64,000 nucleotides of DNA, from assembly GCF_001414055.1 (NCBI RefSeq), contig NZ_CP013002.1, forward strand, positions 992,001-1,056,000. The letters are read 5' to 3'. Positions 41,563 through 52,300 of this stretch are shown here, in pieces (position 1 is the first letter of the stretch; every line of letters starts with the position of its first letter). The notes beneath the pieces are model-generated. The model was not told the DNA's origin, did no database searches, and saw only the letters and a program-made list of their open reading frames with translations. Origin of the DNA: Caulobacter henricii. GTDB taxonomy: Bacteria > Pseudomonadota > Alphaproteobacteria > Caulobacterales > Caulobacteraceae. Position numbers and translations under genes: made by a program.

Positions 41563-43454
41563 GCGGGCAGGGCGTCACCCGGTTCGGCCGCTGGGCGTTC
41601 CTGGCGGTCGCGGCGTCCCTGTTGGCCCTCAGCCGGGTGCATCTGGGCCTGCGCCATGATGCCAGGCTCTATTTCGGCGACGCCCTGGCGCGGCTGGACC
41701 CACAGGGTGTCGGCCGCGATGTGATTTTCGCCCATGACGGTCAATTCGGCTTCAGCCTATACACCCCGGTCCTGGCCTGGCTGGTCAAGGGCCTGGGCCT
41801 GAATGCCGCCGTGGCCCTGGTCAGCGGGCTGGGTCTCGTCGTCTGGCTGGCAGCCCTGCTGCTGCTGGTCTCCCGGCTGCTGGCCGACCTGCCGGTGGCC
41901 TGGCGACGGGCCGCAACGATCCTCGTCATCGTCGTCGCCCCCTATTACGGGGCGCATGAGGTCTTCGCCTATGGCGAGGCCTTTGCCACCCCGCGCATCC
42001 TGGTCGAGGCCATGGCCCTTGCGGCCCTGGCCGCCTGGCTCTCCGACCGGCGCTGGCTGGCGGGGGGGCTGCTGGTTGCGGCCCTGGCCCTGCATCCGAT
42101 CATGGCCCTGTGCGGCCTGGCGGTGCTGTTCGTCGCCCTGTGCCTTGAAGACCGCCGCTGGCTGCTGGCCGGTGTGGCGGGGGGAGGGCTGCTGGTGATC
42201 GCCGCGAGCCTTCATCTGCCCGTGGTCGACCGCCTGCTGCGGGTTATGGATCCGGCCTGGCGGGCGATCAGCGAGGCCCGCAGCCCTACCGTATTCGTCT
42301 CTCTTTGGCCCGCCGAGGCCTGGGGCCGGATCGCGGTCCAGGCCGTGACTCTCGGCCTTGCCGCAAGTCTGAGCCGGGGCCCTGTCCGCCGACTGATGAC
42401 CGCTGTCCTTATTGCCGGTCTGCTGGGGGTCGGCTTCGGCTGGCTGGCCGACCGTCTGTCCCTGATCCTGCCGATCCAGATCCAGGCCTGGCGGACCCAG
42501 GCCCTGATGGCGATCCTGGCCGCGGCCGGGCTTGTGGTCTGTCTCCGGGCCCTGGCGGGGCGGGGGCCGACCGGGCTGATCGCGGTTTGCGCACTCGGCC
42601 TGGGCTGGACCCTGATCGGCTGGGGTGCGATCGCCCTGATCGGTGCGGCGATCGCCCTGGCGGCGGTCCTGATCGGCGAGCGCGCCACCTGGAGCGCGCC
42701 GGGCCTGGTTCGGCGCGGTGTGTTCGGCCTGACGGTCCTGCTTATGGCGGCCTGGGCCGTCCTGAGGTTCAGCGCCCTGCAAAAGGGGCTACTGGCCCTG
42801 CCGGACGGCCAGGGGCTGGGGCCCGGCCTGATCTGGAACAGCGGCCTGCCGGGCTGGATTGCCGCCGTCACCGCCCTGGCCCTGGCGGCGCGTCCGGACC
42901 GGCTGAAGCCGCGGGGTGCCCTTTTAGGGGCCGTGGTTCTGTCTGCCCTGGCCCTGCTACTCTGGGACAACCGCTCGGGCTTCGCGGTCGAACGGGAGTC
43001 CGGAGCGGATCCTGAGCTGCAGGCCCTGCTGTCGGACCGGGCGGGAGAGGTCCTGTGGCTGGTGGGGGATGTCGAGCCCTGGACCCTGGCGGGCCGGGCC
43101 AGCTGGGCCAGCAAGTTTCAGGGTGCCGGCGTGGTGCTGTCTCGGCCCCTCGCCCTGGTCCTGAACGACCGAATCGACCGGCTGATTTCGCTCGGCCTGG
43201 TCGGCCCGGACTGGAAGAGCCCCTTCGGTGCCGCGCCCACGACCCCGAAGGTCCCGACACTGCCGCAGATCAGGGAGCTCTGCGCGGCCAGAGATGCACC
43301 GGCCTTTGTCGTGGCGGCGCTGCCGTCCGGCGCGCAGCTTGATCCAGCCCTCGGGGCTAGGCTCTGGAACGCCCGCGAGCCTTATGAACTGGAGCTCGCC
43401 GGCCAATGGTTCAGCACCCGGACCTATGGCATCATCCGATGCGGCGGGGGGTGA
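41559..43454 (+). CDS. large polytopic membrane protein, possible GT-C-type glycosyltransferase
   Basis: This 631-residue protein begins with GTG at 41559, overlapping gtrA. It has about eleven to thirteen membrane segments, an N-terminal extracytoplasmic loop with acidic and aromatic residues (RHDARLYFGDALARLDPQG, HDGQFGFSLYTP), and a soluble C-terminal domain of about 130 residues. This topology resembles GT-C polyprenyl-sugar transferases, and the GtrA neighbour supports that. I see no motif that fixes the family. It completes the putative glycan operon. Confidence 0.75.
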   Translation: MSGQGVTRFGRWAFLAVAASLLALSRVHLGLRHDARLYFGDALARLDPQGVGRDVIFAHDGQFGFSLYTPVLAWLVKGLGLNAAVALVSGLGLVVWLAALLLLVSRLLADLPVAWRRAATILVIVVAPYYGAHEVFAYGEAFATPRILVEAMALAALAAWLSDRRWLAGGLLVAALALHPIMALCGLAVLFVALCLEDRRWLLAGVAGGGLLVIAASLHLPVVDRLLRVMDPAWRAISEARSPTVFVSLWPAEAWGRIAVQAVTLGLAASLSRGPVRRLMTAVLIAGLLGVGFGWLADRLSLILPIQIQAWRTQALMAILAAAGLVVCLRALAGRGPTGLIAVCALGLGWTLIGWGAIALIGAAIALAAVLIGERATWSAPGLVRRGVFGLTVLLMAAWAVLRFSALQKGLLALPDGQGLGPGLIWNSGLPGWIAAVTALALAARPDRLKPRGALLGAVVLSALALLLWDNRSGFAVERESGADPELQALLSDRAGEVLWLVGDVEPWTLAGRASWASKFQGAGVVLSRPLALVLNDRIDRLISLGLVGPDWKSPFGAAPTTPKVPTLPQIRELCAARDAPAFVVAALPSGAQLDPALGARLWNAREPYELELAGQWFSTRTYGIIRCGGG

Positions 43455-43507
43455 GGCGTCGCTTCCTGCGGTCAAGGCAGGACCCAGCGCCGGGCATTTC
43501 TTGCGAC

Positions 43508-43561
43508 TGTTAGCGCTCTCAAATGGATGCTGCGGCGCACTCTCTATTGACAACGTTGTCA
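43508..43561. promoter_or_regulatory. two LacI-type operators upstream of the sugar permease gene
   Basis: TGACAACGTTGTCA at 43548-43561 is a perfect 14-bp palindrome with the central CG of LacI/GalR-family operators. TGTTAGCGCTCTCA at 43508-43521 is a degenerate palindrome of the same length, 40 bp upstream. The permease start is 137 bp downstream. No lacI-type gene is in the window, so the repressor must be elsewhere. Confidence 0.65.
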
Positions 43562-43697
43562 CGTCTGGACGGAATGCCGCGTCCCGCGAAGACGGACAGG
43601 GGAGTGAAACATGACAGGCTTGGGTTGCGGCGCGCCGATGCGCGCCACGGTGAATGGATCGGCGAAGTGCCGGTCGTCGCGGAACGAGGTCTGATCG

Positions 43698-45047
43698 ATG
43701 GCTAGCTCCGCAACCGCCCAGAAGGGCAAGGGCGTCGCCCTGGCCGTCGTCTATGTCACCTGCCTGTTCTTCATCTGGGCCCTGGTCACCAACCTGCTGG
43801 ATCCCCTGCTGAAGACCATGAAGACGGTCTTCACCCTGAGCCCGGTCCAGGCCAACCTGACGGGCTTTGCCTTCTTCATCGCCTACGGCCTGATGTCGCT
43901 GCCCTCGGCGGCGTTCCTCTCGAAATTCGGCTATGCCAGATCGGTGATGGTCGGCCTTGGCGGTATCGTCGCCGGCTGCTTCATCGCCATCGCGGCGGCC
44001 AAGCTTCACACCTACAGTCTGGTGCTGACCGCCCTGTTCGTGATGGCCTCGGGCATCACCCTGCTGCAGGTGGCCGCCAATCCGCTGATCGCCTCGCTGG
44101 GCAAGCCCGAGGACTCCTCGTTCCGGCTGAACCTGTCCCAGGCCTTCAACTCGCTGGGCGCGGCCTGCGGCCTGTGGTTCGGTGCCAACTTCCTGCTCAA
44201 GGGCGAGATCTTCGAGAAGGACATCGTCGTCACCCAGGCCATGCGCGAGCAGGCCCTGGGCTTTGTCTCGAACGTCTATCTGGCTATCGGCGTGGGCCTG
44301 GCCCTGTTCATCCTGGCCATCTTCCTGGTGCGCCAGCGGATCACCGACGCCGCCCCCAAGACCGGCAAGCTGGTCAGCCCCTTTGCCGCCCTGACGTCCA
44401 AATGGGCCAATCTGGGTGCCTTGGGCATCTTCGTCTATGTCGGCGCCGAAGTGGCGATCTCGCTGAACCTGCTGCTGTTCCTCGAGCAGACCAACATCCT
44501 CAACATCTCGGCCGAGCAGGCCGGCAAGCTGACGACCTTCTACATGGTGTTCGCCATGATCGGCCGTTTCGGTGGCTCGGCCCTGCTCAAGGTCGTGAAG
44601 GACTATGTGCTGCTGACCGGCGTGGCCCTCGGGGCGATCGCCCTCTGCCTGGTCGTGATCGTCACCAAGGACATGGTCCCCAGCGCCCATACCGGTGTGC
44701 TGAACCTGTTCCTGGCCCAGGCTCCGCTGACCAGCGGCCTGATCCCGGCTGGCGCGGCCCTGCTGATCGGCCTGTTCAACTCGATCATGTTCCCGACCAT
44801 CTTCACCCTGACCCTGCAACGGTCCTCGGCGCCGACCTCGGCGACCTCGGGCCTGCTGTGCATGGCCATCGTGGGCGGCGCGGTCCTGCCGCTGGTGTTC
44901 GCCTCGATCGAGCAGGCGACCGGTTCCAAGGCCCTGGGCTTCATCGCGCCGCTGGTCTGCTACGTCTATGTCCTGTGGTTCGCACTGGCCGCCAAAAAGG
45001 CCCCCGTGCATGAAATCACCGAGGACGTCGTCGGTGGCGGTCACTAA
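43698..45047 (+). CDS. sugar MFS transporter of the FHS (FucP/GluP) family
   Basis: This 449-residue, twelve-helix permease shows the FHS hallmarks: FFIWALVTNLLDPLLK (helix 1), AFFIAYGLMSLPSAAFLSKFG, LLQVAANPLIASLG, and RLNLSQAFNSLGAACG. Members import fucose, glucose, galactose or GlcNAc by proton symport. A GH3 glucosidase lies two genes downstream and LacI-type operators upstream, so I infer uptake of glucose or a similar sugar released outside the cytoplasm. GAGG precedes the start. Confidence 0.93.
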   Translation: MASSATAQKGKGVALAVVYVTCLFFIWALVTNLLDPLLKTMKTVFTLSPVQANLTGFAFFIAYGLMSLPSAAFLSKFGYARSVMVGLGGIVAGCFIAIAAAKLHTYSLVLTALFVMASGITLLQVAANPLIASLGKPEDSSFRLNLSQAFNSLGAACGLWFGANFLLKGEIFEKDIVVTQAMREQALGFVSNVYLAIGVGLALFILAIFLVRQRITDAAPKTGKLVSPFAALTSKWANLGALGIFVYVGAEVAISLNLLLFLEQTNILNISAEQAGKLTTFYMVFAMIGRFGGSALLKVVKDYVLLTGVALGAIALCLVVIVTKDMVPSAHTGVLNLFLAQAPLTSGLIPAGAALLIGLFNSIMFPTIFTLTLQRSSAPTSATSGLLCMAIVGGAVLPLVFASIEQATGSKALGFIAPLVCYVYVLWFALAAKKAPVHEITEDVVGGGH

Positions 45048-45070
45048 CCGCTGAAGCCTGATCGTTACAG

Positions 45071-45109
45071 ACGCCCGTCGATGCCCTGAAAAGGGGCACC
45101 GGCGGGCGT
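45071..45109 (+). terminator. hairpin after the sugar permease
   Basis: ACGCCCGTCGATGCCC (45071-45086) pairs with 45094-45109 with one mismatch and one G-U pair, loop of seven. Only a weak T-run follows (GCTGCGTTTGG). Confidence 0.6.
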
Positions 45110-45222
45110 GCTGCGTTTGGAGCCAACCTTCCAGCTTTCCTGAGGTCGATCTCGGAAAACCGGGCTGGTAAATCCGCCCCATCCGCACGAGATAGGGCGC
45201 GCGTTGTTTTTCAGGATCGATC

Positions 45223-46563
45223 ATGGCTGCCGCGACTTCCAAATCCCGCTTCATCAGCGGCTTCGGCTTCCAGGTGCTGGTGGCCATGGTCATTGGCCTG
45301 GGCCTGGGACTGCTGGCTCGCGAACTGGGTCCGGCGAAAGGTGAGACGGGCTTTGCCCTTGCCGAGACCCTCCGTCAGATCGGGTCGATCTTCGTCCAGC
45401 TGCTGCGGGTTCTGGTTCCGCCCCTGGTCTTCACCGCCATTGTCGCCAGCATTGCCAATCTGGCCGAGCTTCAGAATGCCGCCCGTCTGGTCTGGCGGAC
45501 CCTGTTCTGGTTTGCCGTCACCGCCCTGATCGCCGTGCTGATCGGGATTGCCCTGGGCCTGATCCTGCAGCCGGGCCTGCATACGACGGTCGCAGCCACC
45601 GAGGCCCATGTCCCCAAGACCCATGGCTCCTGGCTGGACTTCCTGACCGGTCTGGTGCCCGCCAACATCCTTGGCCTGACGGCCTCAACTACCATCAGTG
45701 ACGCGGGGGTGGCCAAGACCGCCCTGTCGTTCAACGTGCTGCAGATCCTGGTGATCTCGCTGGTCACCGGCGTCGCGGCGCTGAAGGCCGGCGAAGCGGG
45801 CAAGGGCTTCCTGGCCTTCAACGCCTCGGCCCTGGTCGTGGTCCGCAAGGTCCTGTCCTGGGTGATCCGCCTGACGCCGATCGGCACCATCGGCCTGCTG
45901 GGCAATGCCGTCGCGCAGTATGGCTGGACCACCCTGGGCCAGCTGGGCGCCTTCACCGGGGCGATCTATGTCGGCCTGGCCCTGGTCCTGTTCGTCGTCT
46001 ATCCGACCCTGCTGGCCGCCAACGGTCTCAATCCCTTGAAGTTCTTCTCCGGTGCCTGGCCTGCGATCCAGCTGGGCTTCGTCTCTCGGTCCTCGGTCGG
46101 CACCCTGCCGGTGACCGAGGCTGTGACCGAAGGCCGTCTGGGCGTCCCGCGCGCCTATTCGGCCTTCGCTGTGCCCCTGGGGGCCACCACCAAGATGGAC
46201 GGCTGCGCGGCCATTTATCCGGCCATTTCGGCGATCTTTGTGGCCCAGTTCTTCGGCCTGCATCTGGACCTGACCGACTATTTCCTGATCGTCTTCGTCT
46301 CGGTGATCGGTTCGGCCGCTACGGCGGGGCTGACGGGGGCGACCGTGATGCTGACCCTGACCCTGTCGACCCTGGGCCTGCCGCTGGAAGGCGCGGGTCT
46401 GCTTCTGGCCATCGATCCGATCCTCGACATGGGCCGGACGGCGGTCAATGTCGCCGGCCAGGCCCTGATCCCGACCCTCGTGACCAAGCGGGAAGGGATC
46501 CTGGATCTGGAGATCTACAATGCCGCCCGCTCACCGGACGATGCCGTGCAGGCCGCCGAATAG
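45223..46563 (+). CDS. dicarboxylate/amino acid:cation symporter (DAACS family)
   Basis: This 446-residue membrane protein belongs to the SDF/DAACS family (GltP/DctA-like). Motifs include VFTAIVASIANL, the first hairpin loop SRSSVGTLPVT, the transmembrane NGxDG-like GATTKMDGCAAIYPAI, and the C-terminal DPILDMGRTAVNVAGQALI. It would use Na+ or H+ gradients to import dicarboxylates, aspartate/glutamate or neutral amino acids. It is separated from the permease by a terminator-like hairpin and from the GH3 gene by 66 bp. Confidence 0.92.
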   Translation: MAAATSKSRFISGFGFQVLVAMVIGLGLGLLARELGPAKGETGFALAETLRQIGSIFVQLLRVLVPPLVFTAIVASIANLAELQNAARLVWRTLFWFAVTALIAVLIGIALGLILQPGLHTTVAATEAHVPKTHGSWLDFLTGLVPANILGLTASTTISDAGVAKTALSFNVLQILVISLVTGVAALKAGEAGKGFLAFNASALVVVRKVLSWVIRLTPIGTIGLLGNAVAQYGWTTLGQLGAFTGAIYVGLALVLFVVYPTLLAANGLNPLKFFSGAWPAIQLGFVSRSSVGTLPVTEAVTEGRLGVPRAYSAFAVPLGATTKMDGCAAIYPAISAIFVAQFFGLHLDLTDYFLIVFVSVIGSAATAGLTGATVMLTLTLSTLGLPLEGAGLLLAIDPILDMGRTAVNVAGQALIPTLVTKREGILDLEIYNAARSPDDAVQAAE

Positions 46564-46629
46564 GCGAGCCCGGTTGCGCCCCTCGACGTTAGCGGCGAGT
46601 TTGCCTTTCCAGGTGCGTTGAGGGAATCG

Positions 46630-48924
46630 ATGGTGTCGAAGGCGAGTGAAGGCGGCCGATCCGGGCCGAGCCGTCGGACCATGCTGGCCGGTGCGGCGGC
46701 CCTTGCTGGCTATGCCGTCTCGGCTCCTGCCCATGCCGCCAGCAAGGCCTCTGATCGGATCGAGGCGCTTCTCGCCCGGATGACCATCGAGGAAAAGGCG
46801 GGGCAGCTGTCGTGCTTCGCCGACATGATCCGCCCGCCGATCGGCGACATCAATCCCCTGGTCAATCTTCGCAACGCCCAGACCCTGCTGGCCGAGACCC
46901 GGGCCGGCCGCATCGGCGTCCTGATGAACGGCATGGGCACCCAGGGAGCCCTGGACGCGCAGAAGGCGGCGGTCGAGGGCTCGCGTCTGAAGATCCCGCT
47001 GCTGTTCGCGGCCGATGTCATCCATGGATTCCGCACGGTCTTCCCGATCCCCCTGGCCGAGTCCGGCAGCTTTGATCCACATCTCTGCGAGCGCACGGCC
47101 CGGGCTGCGGCGTCCGAAGCCACGGCTTCGGGTCTGCACTGGACCTTTGCGCCGATGGTCGATGTGGCGCGCGATCAGCGCTGGGGCAGGGTGGCGGAAG
47201 GGGCCGGCGAGGATGTCTATCTGGGTGAGGTCCTTGGGGCTGCACGGGTTCGGGGCTTCCAGGGCAAGGACCTGAAGGCCGAAGACAGCATGCTGGCCAC
47301 GCCCAAGCACTTTGCCGCCTATGGGGCGGTGACGGCAGGGCTGGAATACAACGCCGTCGAACTGTCCGAGGCCACCTTGCGCGAGGTGCATCTGCCGCCC
47401 TTCCAGGCCGCCTTTGACGCGGGTGCCCTGAGCACCATGTCGGCCTTCAACGACATCAACGGTGTGCCCTCGACCGCCAACAAGCGCCTGCTGACCGATG
47501 TCTTGCGCGGCGAATGGGGCTTCAAGGGCGTGGTGATCTCCGACTACACCGCCGACCAGGAACTGGTGGCTCATGGCTTTGCCGCTGATGATCGTGACGC
47601 CGCACGCCAGGCGATCCTGGCCGGTGTCGACATCAGCATGCAGAGTGGCCTCTATCTGCGCTACCTGCCGGAACTGACTGCTTCTGGCGCAGTGCCCATG
47701 GCCGTGGTTGACGCCTCGGTACGGCGGGTGCTGGCCCTGAAAGAAGCCCTGGGCCTGTTCGACAATCCGTACCGCTCGATCAATGACAAGGTCGAGGCGA
47801 TGCGCACGGCGACGCCGGCCCTGCGCCAGCTGAGCCGCGAGGCCGGCGGTCGCTCGATCGTTCTGCTGCGGAATGAGGGCGGACTCCTGCCCCTGCCGCG
47901 TTCTGGCAAGCGCTTGGCCCTGATTGGTCCGTTTGCGGAAGACCGTGACAATGTCGTCGGACCCTGGGCCTTTTTTGGCGACAAGTCCCTGAATGTCGAC
48001 CTGGCCACCGGCCTGCGCGCCGCCATGGCCAGTCCGACCGATCTGATCGTCGAACGCGGCTGCGAGGTTGAAACCACGATCGCGGGCGGCTTCGAACGGG
48101 CCGTGGCGGCGGCTCAGGCGGCTGACATCGTGCTGCTGGCGGTCGGCGAGAGCCAGGACATGAGCGGTGAGGCCAAGTCCCGCACCGATATCCGCATCCC
48201 GCCCGTTCAGCAGCGTCTGGCCGAAGCCATAGCAGCGACCGGCAAGCCCGTCGTTGTCCTGCTGCGCCATGGCCGTGCCATCGCCCTGGAGGGCGTGGTG
48301 CGCGACGCCAAGGCCATCCTGGCGACCTGGTTCCTGGGAAGTGAGATGGGCAACGCCGTCGCGGACGTGGTGTTTGGAGCGGTCAATCCATCGGCTCGAC
48401 TGCCTGTCAGCTTTCCGCTCGAGAGCGGACAGCAGCCCTTTTATTACAACAGTCGAACAACGGGCCGCCCGGCCCCGGCCGACCCCAATGGCCAGGAATA
48501 CAAGGCCCGCTGGCGGTCGATCCGTAACGATGCGCTCTTTCCGTTCGGCTTTGGCCTTGGCTACACCAGCTTTGCGCTCAGCGATCTCAAGCTCAGCGAG
48601 GCCCGTCTGCGCTGGAACAATACCCTGCATGTCACGGCCAAGGTCGCCAATACGGGACCGGTGCATGGCGAGCATGTCGTCCAGCTCTATGTCCGGGATC
48701 GGGTCGCCAGCCGGACGCGGCCGGTCCGTGAACTGAAAGGCTTTCAGCGGGTCTCGCTGGCCCCGGGAGCCAGCCGCGAGATCCGGTTCGACCTTCGACG
48801 CGACAATCTGATGTTCCTGGGTGACCAGGACCGCTGGGTGGTCGAGCCCGGCGTCTTCGACCTGTGGGTGGCCAATTCGTCGATCGATGGTCTGACCGGC
48901 AGTTTCGAATTGCTGGATAGCTAG
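46630..48924 (+). CDS. exported GH3 beta-glucosidase
   Basis: The ATG at 46630 (MVSKASEGG) gives 764 residues; a TTG four codons earlier is possible. A twin-arginine-like signal (SRRTMLAGAAALAGYAVSAPAHA) sends it to the periplasm. The GH3 N-terminal barrel has LLFAADVIHGFRTVFPIPLA, the LATPKHFAAYGA motif, and the nucleophile Asp in GVVISDYTADQEL. A GH3 C-terminal domain (SIVLLRNEGGLLPL; acid/base candidate in the VAVGESQDMSGEA-like loop) and a fibronectin III-like domain (ELKGFQRVSLAPGAS) follow. It would release glucose for the FHS permease. Confidence 0.94.
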   Translation: MVSKASEGGRSGPSRRTMLAGAAALAGYAVSAPAHAASKASDRIEALLARMTIEEKAGQLSCFADMIRPPIGDINPLVNLRNAQTLLAETRAGRIGVLMNGMGTQGALDAQKAAVEGSRLKIPLLFAADVIHGFRTVFPIPLAESGSFDPHLCERTARAAASEATASGLHWTFAPMVDVARDQRWGRVAEGAGEDVYLGEVLGAARVRGFQGKDLKAEDSMLATPKHFAAYGAVTAGLEYNAVELSEATLREVHLPPFQAAFDAGALSTMSAFNDINGVPSTANKRLLTDVLRGEWGFKGVVISDYTADQELVAHGFAADDRDAARQAILAGVDISMQSGLYLRYLPELTASGAVPMAVVDASVRRVLALKEALGLFDNPYRSINDKVEAMRTATPALRQLSREAGGRSIVLLRNEGGLLPLPRSGKRLALIGPFAEDRDNVVGPWAFFGDKSLNVDLATGLRAAMASPTDLIVERGCEVETTIAGGFERAVAAAQAADIVLLAVGESQDMSGEAKSRTDIRIPPVQQRLAEAIAATGKPVVVLLRHGRAIALEGVVRDAKAILATWFLGSEMGNAVADVVFGAVNPSARLPVSFPLESGQQPFYYNSRTTGRPAPADPNGQEYKARWRSIRNDALFPFGFGLGYTSFALSDLKLSEARLRWNNTLHVTAKVANTGPVHGEHVVQLYVRDRVASRTRPVRELKGFQRVSLAPGASREIRFDLRRDNLMFLGDQDRWVVEPGVFDLWVANSSIDGLTGSFELLDS

Positions 48925-49380
48925 GCGCTGCTTGCCTGATCAACCCTTCTGGCTTCGACGCCAAGAGGATCGAGGCAAAGTCTCGCCAGCGTCGAATTCT
49001 TAACAAGGGGACGAATCACCTGGTTCATCAGGACCGGTGTGAGAGGGATCGACATGCTGATAAGCGATCCCGATGCAGGGTGCAGGCAAGCGTCTGCAGC
49101 GACCTTTGCGTGATCCTAGGTCCGGGTCAGTCAACAAATAAGATATTGATATTTATAAATGTTGCCGGGTTTCCGCGTCTCGTTGGGCGCGCGCTCAGAT
49201 CCTTGCCCAGGGCCGCCTGACGCTGCGTCCGCGTGTCCCGTTGAAACCTCTTGGAAAGAAAATATGGTTACCAAAACTCGACCTTAACGGGTCTGAGTCG
49301 CGGCCGGCATCTCCCGGTCTCGGTTTCTACACTGCTTAGAGTCGCGCGCGCTCCGTGCGGACCCCGGCCAGGACAGCTGA
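48925..49380 (+). promoter_or_regulatory. upstream region of the giant repeat gene
   Basis: This 456-bp intergenic stretch has no credible ORF. An AT-rich promoter-like patch lies at 49126-49160 (AATAAGATATTGATATTTAT). Three CcrM sites are present: GAATC 49013-49017, GAGTC 49295-49299 and GAGTC 49339-49343. Isolated TTAAC words are at 49000 and 49284, without a full CtrA box. AGGA at 49369-49372 is the probable ribosome binding site of the giant gene. Confidence 0.5.
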
Positions 49381-52300
49381 ATGTCGATCTCGAGCCTCTC
49401 CGCCGCTCAAATCTCGGCCCTTCCGGCCAGCGTCATCCAGTCGCTGTCGACCACCGAGATCCAGTCGCTCAGCTCCACCCAGATCGGGGCCATCAACGCC
49501 AGCGGCATCGAGGTGCTGGCCGATACCCAGGTTGCGGCCCTCAGCTCGACCCAGATCAAGGCCCTCACCACTACCCAGATCCCGAAGTTTGCGCCGAACG
49601 TCGTCTTCGACGTCAGCCAGCTGACGACCCTCAGCGGTCAGCAGGTTTCGGCCCTGACTTCCACCCAACTGGCCGGCCTGGACACCTCGCACATCGGCGC
49701 GCTGAGCGCGACGCAGGTCAGCGTTCTGTCGGCGACGAATTTCTCGGGCCTGGTGGGCACCCAGGTGGCGGCTCTGTCGAGCACCCAGATCAAGGGCATG
49801 ACGGCGACCCAGCTGAAGGGTCTGTCCACCACCGATATCGGCGAACTGGCCAATACCCAGGTACAGGCCCTGACCGTCGCCCAGCTCGGGGCCCTGTCGG
49901 GTGCCCAGGTCTCGACCCTTGATCTGACCCAGGTGGCGGCCCTGTCCACGACCCAGATCGGCAGCCTGACCGCGACCCAGCTGAAAGGGCTGAGCACCAC
50001 CGATATTGCTGAACTCTCGACCACACAGGTTGGGGCCCTTTCGGCGTCGCAGGTCGGTAGCCTCGCCTCCACCCAGGTCTCCGCCCTGGCTGATACCCAG
50101 GTGGCGGCGCTGAATGCCACCCAGGTCAAGGGCCTGACGGCGGGCCAGCTGAAGGATCTGTCGACCGCCGATGTCGGCAAGTTGCTCGACACCCAGGTGG
50201 CCGCCCTGACCGCGACCCAGGTCTCGTCCCTGACCGCGACCAACCTGTCGAACCTGGACGCCACCCAGACGGCGGCGCTGAATGCCACCCAGATCAAGGC
50301 CCTGACGACCACCCAGGTCAAAGGCCTGAATGCTGCGGATATCGGCGAACTGTCGGAAACCCAGGTTTCGGCCCTGACGACCGCTCAGGTCGCCGTGCTC
50401 GACACGACCAATCTGAAGGCCCTCTCGACCACCCAGGTCGCAGCCCTGTCGGCGTCGCAGATCGGGGCCCTGAGCGTGACCAACGTCTCGGCCATGCTCG
50501 ACACCCAGGTGGCGGCCCTCAACGCCACCCAGATCAAGGGTCTGACGACCTCCCAACTGGCCGGCCTGACGACCGGTGACATCGCCGAGTTGGCGGACAC
50601 CCAGGTCGCGGCCCTGACGGCCACACAGGTTTCCGCCCTTAGCGCGACCGGCGTGTCGGCGCTCAACGCCACCCAAACGGCGGCGCTCAATGCCACCCAG
50701 ATCAAGGCTCTGACGGCAACCCAGCTCAAGGGTCTGACGGTCGGCGACATCGGTGAACTGGCCGATACCCAGGTGGCGGCCCTGACGCCGACCCAGCTGT
50801 CCAACCTTTCGGCGACCAATATCTCGGCGCTTGACGCCACCCAGACTGCCGCCCTGAGCGCCACCCAGATCAAGGGTCTGACCAGCACCCAGATCCGTGG
50901 CCTCAGCGCCGGCGACATGGCCGAGCTCTCGACCACCCAGATTGGGGCCCTGACCGCGGATCAGGTCAAGTCCCTGACCGAAACCAACATCTCTGCCCTG
51001 GTCGACACGCAGATTGCGGCCCTGACCAATACCCAGGTCCAGGCCCTGACCACGACCCAGCTCAAGGGTCTGTCGGTCGGCGACATCACCGAGCTTTCGG
51101 CGACCCAGGTCGGTGCTCTGGGCACGGCCCAGATCAGCGCCCTTTCGGTCACCAACCTGCAGCAGCTCTCGACCACCCAGATCGGTGGCATTAACGCCAC
51201 CCAGATCGCCGCCCTGTCCAATACCAGCGTCACCCTGCTGGCCGACACCCAGTTCGCGGCGCTGAGTTCCACACAGATCAAGGGCCTGACTGTCGGCCAG
51301 CTGGGCGCGCTGACCACCGCCAATGTCGGCTATCTGGCCGATACCCAGGTTGGAGCCCTGACCGCGACCCAGATCGGCGCTCTCACGGCGACCGGTGTCT
51401 CGGCGCTTAATGCGACCCAGACGGCCGCGCTCAATGCCACCCAGATCAAGGGCCTGACGGCCACCCAACTGAAGGGGCTCTCGGCCGGCGACATCGGTGA
51501 CCTGGCCGACACCCAGGTTGCGGCCCTGACTGCGACCCAGATCGGTGCCCTGTCGGCCACGGGCGTCTCGGCCCTGAACCAGACCCAGACGGCGGCGCTG
51601 AATGCGACCCAGATCAAGGGCCTGACCGCCACCCAGCTGGGTGGCCTTTCGACCGGCGACATCAGTGAGCTGGTCGACACCCAGATCCAGGCCCTGACCG
51701 TCGCCCAATTGGGCGCGCTGTCGGCGACCAATGTCTCGGCACTAGACGCGACCCAGACCGCCGCCCTGACGGCGACCCAGATCAAGGGTCTGACGACGAC
51801 CCAATTGAAGGGCCTGACGACCACCGACATCGGCGAACTGACGGGCGACCAGATCGGTGCCCTGACCGCCTCGCAGACGGCGGCCCTGGCCGTGACCAAT
51901 CTGCAAGCCCTGTCGACGACCCAGGTCGGAGCCCTGAGCGCCGCCCAGATCGGCGCCCTGAGCACGACCGCCTTCTCGGCCCTGGTCGATACCCAGATCG
52001 CCGTCCTCAATGCGACCCAGATCAAGGGGCTGACCGCGACCCAGTTGGGGGCCCTGACCACGGGCGATATCGGTGAGTTCGCGGACACCCAGGTGGCGGC
52101 CCTGACCGCGACCCAGGTGGCGGCCCTGAGCGTCACGGGCCTGTCCGCCCTGAACCAGACCCAGACGGCGGCCCTTAACGCTACCCAGATCAAGGCCCTG
52201 ACGCCGACCCAGCTGAAAGGCCTGACGGCCGGTGATGTCGGCGAACTGGCCGATACCCAGGTGGCGGCCCTGACCGCGACCCAACTGGGAAGCCTGTCGA

